7,473 bases of DNA from Minisyncoccota bacterium (GTDB lineage: Bacteria > Patescibacteriota > Minisyncoccia > Phycocordibacterales > UBA9973): assembly GCA_017992485.1 (NCBI GenBank), contig JAGOOL010000030.1:1-7473 (forward strand), written 5' to 3'. Below, one piece after another: positions 4,616-7,473 of the stretch. How positions within the stretch are numbered: the first letter of the stretch is position 1; each line of letters starts with the position of its first letter. The translations under genes were made by a program, and so were the position numbers. Under the pieces are notes generated by a model. It was not told the origin of the DNA, searched no databases, and saw only the letters and a list, made by a program, of their open reading frames with translations.

Positions 4616-6847
4616 CTATTGGACGACATACTGCAAAGTAGCAACATTTCCGTAATTAATACTATTGGTCACATCATTTACGAGTACTCGAAAAAGGTGG
4701 CCGCCTGGCGATGCCGTAGTTGGGGAAATAATTGAAAAAGTCTGTGGCTCCTGACCACCAGAAACAAGATTAAAATTCCCATTATTTGCCATCGGGGTAA
4801 CGGTCCAACCTGAAGCTGCATAGATGTTATCGACAACTACAGAGAAGTTTGTCGTACCGCACGTAGATGAATTATTATTTATGAGTGTAATCGTTTTTTG
4901 CCTAGACTGTCCCGCTGTGCCATTTGAAACCGCTGGTGACATCGTCACCGTTGGCCTAATGGCGCAAGAAACCGTACTACTTGGAACAGACAAACTAAAT
5001 GATGTACCACCAACACCATACATATCATGGATTAAAGTATTGAATATTTCGACGGTAGCATTTATCTGCTGAATAGGAGTGGTGACTGCAATCTGCCCTA
5101 GAGCTGGGGTATTTGGGCGAATAGCTACGCGCGCACGATCAAAACGCGCTGGGTATGAAGGATATGTTGTAACCAATGTATCTAGAATTCTAGCTGGGCA
5201 ATTGGTTCCAGTATCATTATCTGTAATTGCATATTGATAATTAATTGTTGTGTTAACTGTGCCGGTCTGGAAAGTCGGGGTAATTGCTATTGATGGTGCC
5301 AGCATGGTGCAATTGATTGCGCCGCGCATAAATTCTATTTTTATCGACTTGCCTGCACTCGTTTGACCTATATAGGTAATTTTTAAATTTCTATACTGAT
5401 CGATATAGGTTTCTCCAATCTGCAGTGGTGCATCGTCAAATGTTGCTGTGGCTAAATGGGTATCTATTAAATATGATCTACTATCTCCGGCCTGCTTATT
5501 TTCATTATTATTTATATAAGGAACAGTGTCGTTTACAGCGAACCTGACCGAAACACCTGTCTGCGCAAGTTGAGGAATAGATGTATCCCACTTTTGAGGA
5601 TCTCTTGATTCCAAATAGTAATACATCTGATTCTCACCACCATCTGAAGTCCCCAAGGGGATTCGAATAGCATAGGAACCAGTAACAGCAATTTGATTTT
5701 GTGAAAAAGGAACATTTCCTGATTTTAATATGTACGTACCCGAGGTAGTGACAGTCGCCATATTCCTAGTCGGGAAAAAACCGAGGTAATCTTTATTTCT
5801 GCTATTGAAGTATAGACCGTCAACTGCTCCCATAGTGTCATAAGGATCTCCATATTCGTACGAAATACAGTGGGTGCTCAGTTGAACAGGATTTCCGTTT
5901 TCATCAATACACGCGATCGTATTTGCATGCCGTAGACCGAGAATATGTCCAAGTTCATGAATGTACACCGGAGTCCAGTCGCCGTTAATAAAAACAAATG
6001 GTATTTCGGGAGTAGCTGTATTTGGAACAGGCTGTTCACTTGCAACACCTGACCACGCACAATCAACAGAACCAGTAGGAAAATTATAAAAAATACCATC
6101 ATAATTACTTTCAATAAAACCGTCAGCTGCTGCAGCTTGATCTGCCAGCATTTTCCAAGATGAAGCATAGAGACTTAAGCAATTTGCTTGAGTGATTGGC
6201 AATGTATACCATCCATAGACATCACCTGCTGGATCAACTTTTCCGACTATTGAAAAAGAGCCGCTCGAAACATCTTGGTAGAAGTTGTTGACACTGAGGT
6301 TTGGAGTATTTCCATACATGACCTGTTTTGCATATGCAGGCGAATATGTCTGAGTTGAATTATCAGAAAAGTTAAACAAAATAATAGCAGCTTTATACTG
6401 TCGTTTGCCATCTTTTGACGTCGGTGTTTTGCCGACTCGTGCAACACTACTACTATTTGTAACCGTAATCTTTTCCACTGAGGTCTTTAGCTCATTGCCC
6501 GAATAAACTCCTACGACCGAAATAGTGTTTCCGGAAATAAGATTGAGACTGTCTAATTTCTCGCCTGTTACATTTACTTTATTGCCACCCTCTCCCTTGA
6601 TCCAGTACTCGTTCCATGTTTTTTTATTTTTGAGATCATCAGCATGCAAAATCTCCAACTGACCCCTTAAGGTAATTTCTTTGGTGGCAGTTATTCTTGA
6701 TGGAGCTTTTGAAGCGTTTTGTAATTTTGAAGCAATAACAGTGCCAAGGTTTGTGACTGCATTTGTTTTAAAGCGTGATACAAAAATGAATGCAATCAGA
6801 GTTATCGCGAGAGCGCCGAAGGTCAGGAGGATATACTGTTTTTTCAT
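4616..6847 (-). CDS. Secreted or membrane-anchored zinc metalloprotease, gametolysin (M11)-like
   Basis: A 743-aa extracellular peptidase. Residues 1-24 are Lys-Lys followed by one hydrophobic helix (signal anchor or signal peptide; no clear cleavage site). Residues about 55-130 look like a small OB/beta domain. The catalytic domain (about 150-510) opens with YKAAIILFNFSD and has NNFYQDVSSGSFSIVG and VYGWYTLP. The zinc site is HELGHILGLRH: His297, Glu298, His301, His307. The Met-turn is YGDPYDTMG (Met339), followed by FNSRNKDYLGF. This combination is typical of M11 metzincins, with M6/M43-like families less likely. Two beta domains of about 115 aa follow, each with a Cys pair (Cys513/550 and Cys628/663). 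The catalytic part has four more Cys (223, 263, 313, 327), so disulfides are likely. It may degrade host or environmental protein; the substrate is unknown. It lies 52 bp behind the propeller gene and has no own terminator before the rpsF promoter. Confidence 0.88.
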   Translation of the reverse strand: MKKQYILLTFGALAITLIAFIFVSRFKTNAVTNLGTVIASKLQNASKAPSRITATKEITLRGQLEILHADDLKNKKTWNEYWIKGEGGNKVNVTGEKLDSLNLISGNTISVVGVYSGNELKTSVEKITVTNSSSVARVGKTPTSKDGKRQYKAAIILFNFSDNSTQTYSPAYAKQVMYGNTPNLSVNNFYQDVSSGSFSIVGKVDPAGDVYGWYTLPITQANCLSLYASSWKMLADQAAAADGFIESNYDGIFYNFPTGSVDCAWSGVASEQPVPNTATPEIPFVFINGDWTPVYIHELGHILGLRHANTIACIDENGNPVQLSTHCISYEYGDPYDTMGAVDGLYFNSRNKDYLGFFPTRNMATVTTSGTYILKSGNVPFSQNQIAVTGSYAIRIPLGTSDGGENQMYYYLESRDPQKWDTSIPQLAQTGVSVRFAVNDTVPYINNNENKQAGDSRSYLIDTHLATATFDDAPLQIGETYIDQYRNLKITYIGQTSAGKSIKIEFMRGAINCTMLAPSIAITPTFQTGTVNTTINYQYAITDNDTGTNCPARILDTLVTTYPSYPARFDRARVAIRPNTPALGQIAVTTPIQQINATVEIFNTLIHDMYGVGGTSFSLSVPSSTVSCAIRPTVTMSPAVSNGTAGQSRQKTITLINNNSSTCGTTNFSVVVDNIYAASGWTVTPMANNGNFNLVSGGQEPQTFSIISPTTASPGGHLFRVLVNDVTNSINYGNVATLQYVVQ

Positions 6848-6853
6848 ATAGAC

Positions 6854-6882
6854 AGTATGGCACCTTCGACGATAAGTTTAAA
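6854..6882 (-). promoter_or_regulatory. Weak candidate promoter for the metalloprotease gene
   Basis: On the - strand TTTAAA (6877-6882), a 17-bp spacer and CATACT (6854-6859) each match the sigma70 boxes at 4 of 6 positions. The predicted start would fall at about 6847, the A of the ATG, implying a leaderless mRNA. The -35 lies inside a 10-bp palindrome AGTTTAAACT (6875-6884), and ATAAGT/ACTTAT (6872-6877, 6886-6891) can form a small hairpin. Cotranscription from the propeller gene is an equally good explanation. Confidence 0.25.
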
Positions 6883-6899
6883 CTGACTTATGTGTAATA

Positions 6900-7473
6900 C
6901 TATTTGTCGCCAAAACTATAAAAATACCCATCTCTCGTTCCAACAAAGATCTGCCCTTTCCAAACTGCAGGCGTCGCCTCGATACAAGCACCCGAAGCAA
7001 GTAGCGTCGTTTTAGTTAGCTTTGGAGTCGCGGGATCGCTGAGATCGTACTGTTTGAAGCCACCAGGAACACATGTTGCAACGAGTAGTTTTTTTATACC
7101 CATTGCGTCTTCGACAACAGATGGCGAACCCCATGCATGTTCGCCAACATAACTTTCATTCGTGACAGTTCCGGTTTCTTTATCAACGGTGAGTAATTTT
7201 CCTGTATGTGTAGGAATATAAAAATAATTGCCACTGAGTGCAGGCGTTGCCCAAATACCGCCCTTGCTAAATGTTTCTTTCGGAATGTGAATTCCCCAAA
7301 CATATGGGTCGCCAGATGCATATGGATCAAGTTTAATAAATTGTCCAAGCTCGGCCGAGCGAGTTGCTGCTGGTTCTTTGGTGCGTTCTAGCTCAACAGA
7401 AACGTAGAGCATTCCTTTTTCATCAACGACCATCGTCGCATCAGCATCGTCCCCTACCCAATAATCAAATACG
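6900..7473 (-). CDS. PQQ/quinoprotein-like beta-propeller protein, C-terminal part (5' end outside window)
   Basis: The frame is open to the window edge; 190 residues are visible, with an in-frame Met at 7431-7433 that is internal rather than the start. Propeller blades repeat: MVVDEKGMLYVSVELE; IWATPALSGNYFYIPTHTGK with LLTVDKETGTV; AWGSPSVVED with LLVATCVPGGFKQYDL; and a last ATPAVWKGQIFVGTRDGYFYSFGD. The (W/E)ATPA, strand, G-x-x-x-x-x-D-x-x-TG layout is that of PQQ-like repeats. Two Cys (in VATCVPG and SGACIEA) are close enough for a disulfide, suggesting export. No catalytic PQQ-dehydrogenase residues are visible in this part, so it may be a binding scaffold. It ends in TAG at 6900-6902 and is followed after 52 bp by the secreted metalloprotease on the same strand. 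The fold call is good; the function is unknown. Confidence 0.75.
   Translation of the reverse strand, partial: VFDYWVGDDADATMVVDEKGMLYVSVELERTKEPAATRSAELGQFIKLDPYASGDPYVWGIHIPKETFSKGGIWATPALSGNYFYIPTHTGKLLTVDKETGTVTNESYVGEHAWGSPSVVEDAMGIKKLLVATCVPGGFKQYDLSDPATPKLTKTTLLASGACIEATPAVWKGQIFVGTRDGYFYSFGDK

Noticed and set aside
1..7473. UGA recoding as in some CPR lineages (Gracilibacteria, SR1)
   Set aside because: All conserved genes read through at family length under the standard code without in-frame TGA. The nine visible stops are TAA or TAG, so nothing here supports recoding; the absence of TGA stops in nine genes is too small a sample to mean much.

Overview
The window reads as ordinary bacterial chromosome from a member of the Candidate Phyla Radiation (Patescibacteria, most likely Parcubacteria). 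This placement is inferred from protein sequence character and gene arrangement: an rpsF-ssb-rpsR operon with no rplI after it, an EF-P with a non-canonical tip loop, a membrane-anchored small protein behind ftsK, and almost no Shine-Dalgarno sequences. No 16S or marker tree was available, so the phylum is likely but not proven. No tRNA, rRNA, CRISPR array or transposase gene is visible.

Left part, + strand. The 3' end of ftsK (DNA translocase) is followed after 17 bp by a small single-pass membrane protein with an Ig-like domain. A candidate terminator overlaps the end of that gene. Then come recA and, after a 190-bp gap, efp (elongation factor P). The recA-efp gap holds a 102-bp element with perfect 15-bp terminal inverted repeats and a 4-bp ATTC direct repeat on each side. 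This looks like a small non-autonomous mobile or repetitive element. A good promoter for efp starts directly beside it.

Middle part, - strand. rpsF-ssb-rpsR (S6, single-strand binding protein, S18) converges on efp, and the two units share a strong bidirectional terminator at 3097-3139. Upstream of rpsF is a sigma70-type promoter (TTGACA, 17 bp, TAAAGT). Its predicted start falls on the first base of a 52-nt structured leader. The leader has two stems and an 11-nt 3' bulge containing CCG, which matches the known S6:S18-binding autoregulatory leader.

Right part, - strand. A 743-aa secreted or membrane-anchored zinc metalloprotease has HExxHxxGxxH, a GDPYDTMG Met-turn and two Cys-paired C-terminal beta domains, and is probably gametolysin-like (family M11). 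It lies 52 bp downstream of the 3' end of a PQQ/quinoprotein-like beta-propeller gene that runs off the window. The two probably work at the cell surface.

The core genes cover chromosome segregation, recombination and translation and are unremarkable in function. The parts worth following up are the TIR element, the S6:S18 leader, the altered EF-P tip and the surface protease/propeller pair.
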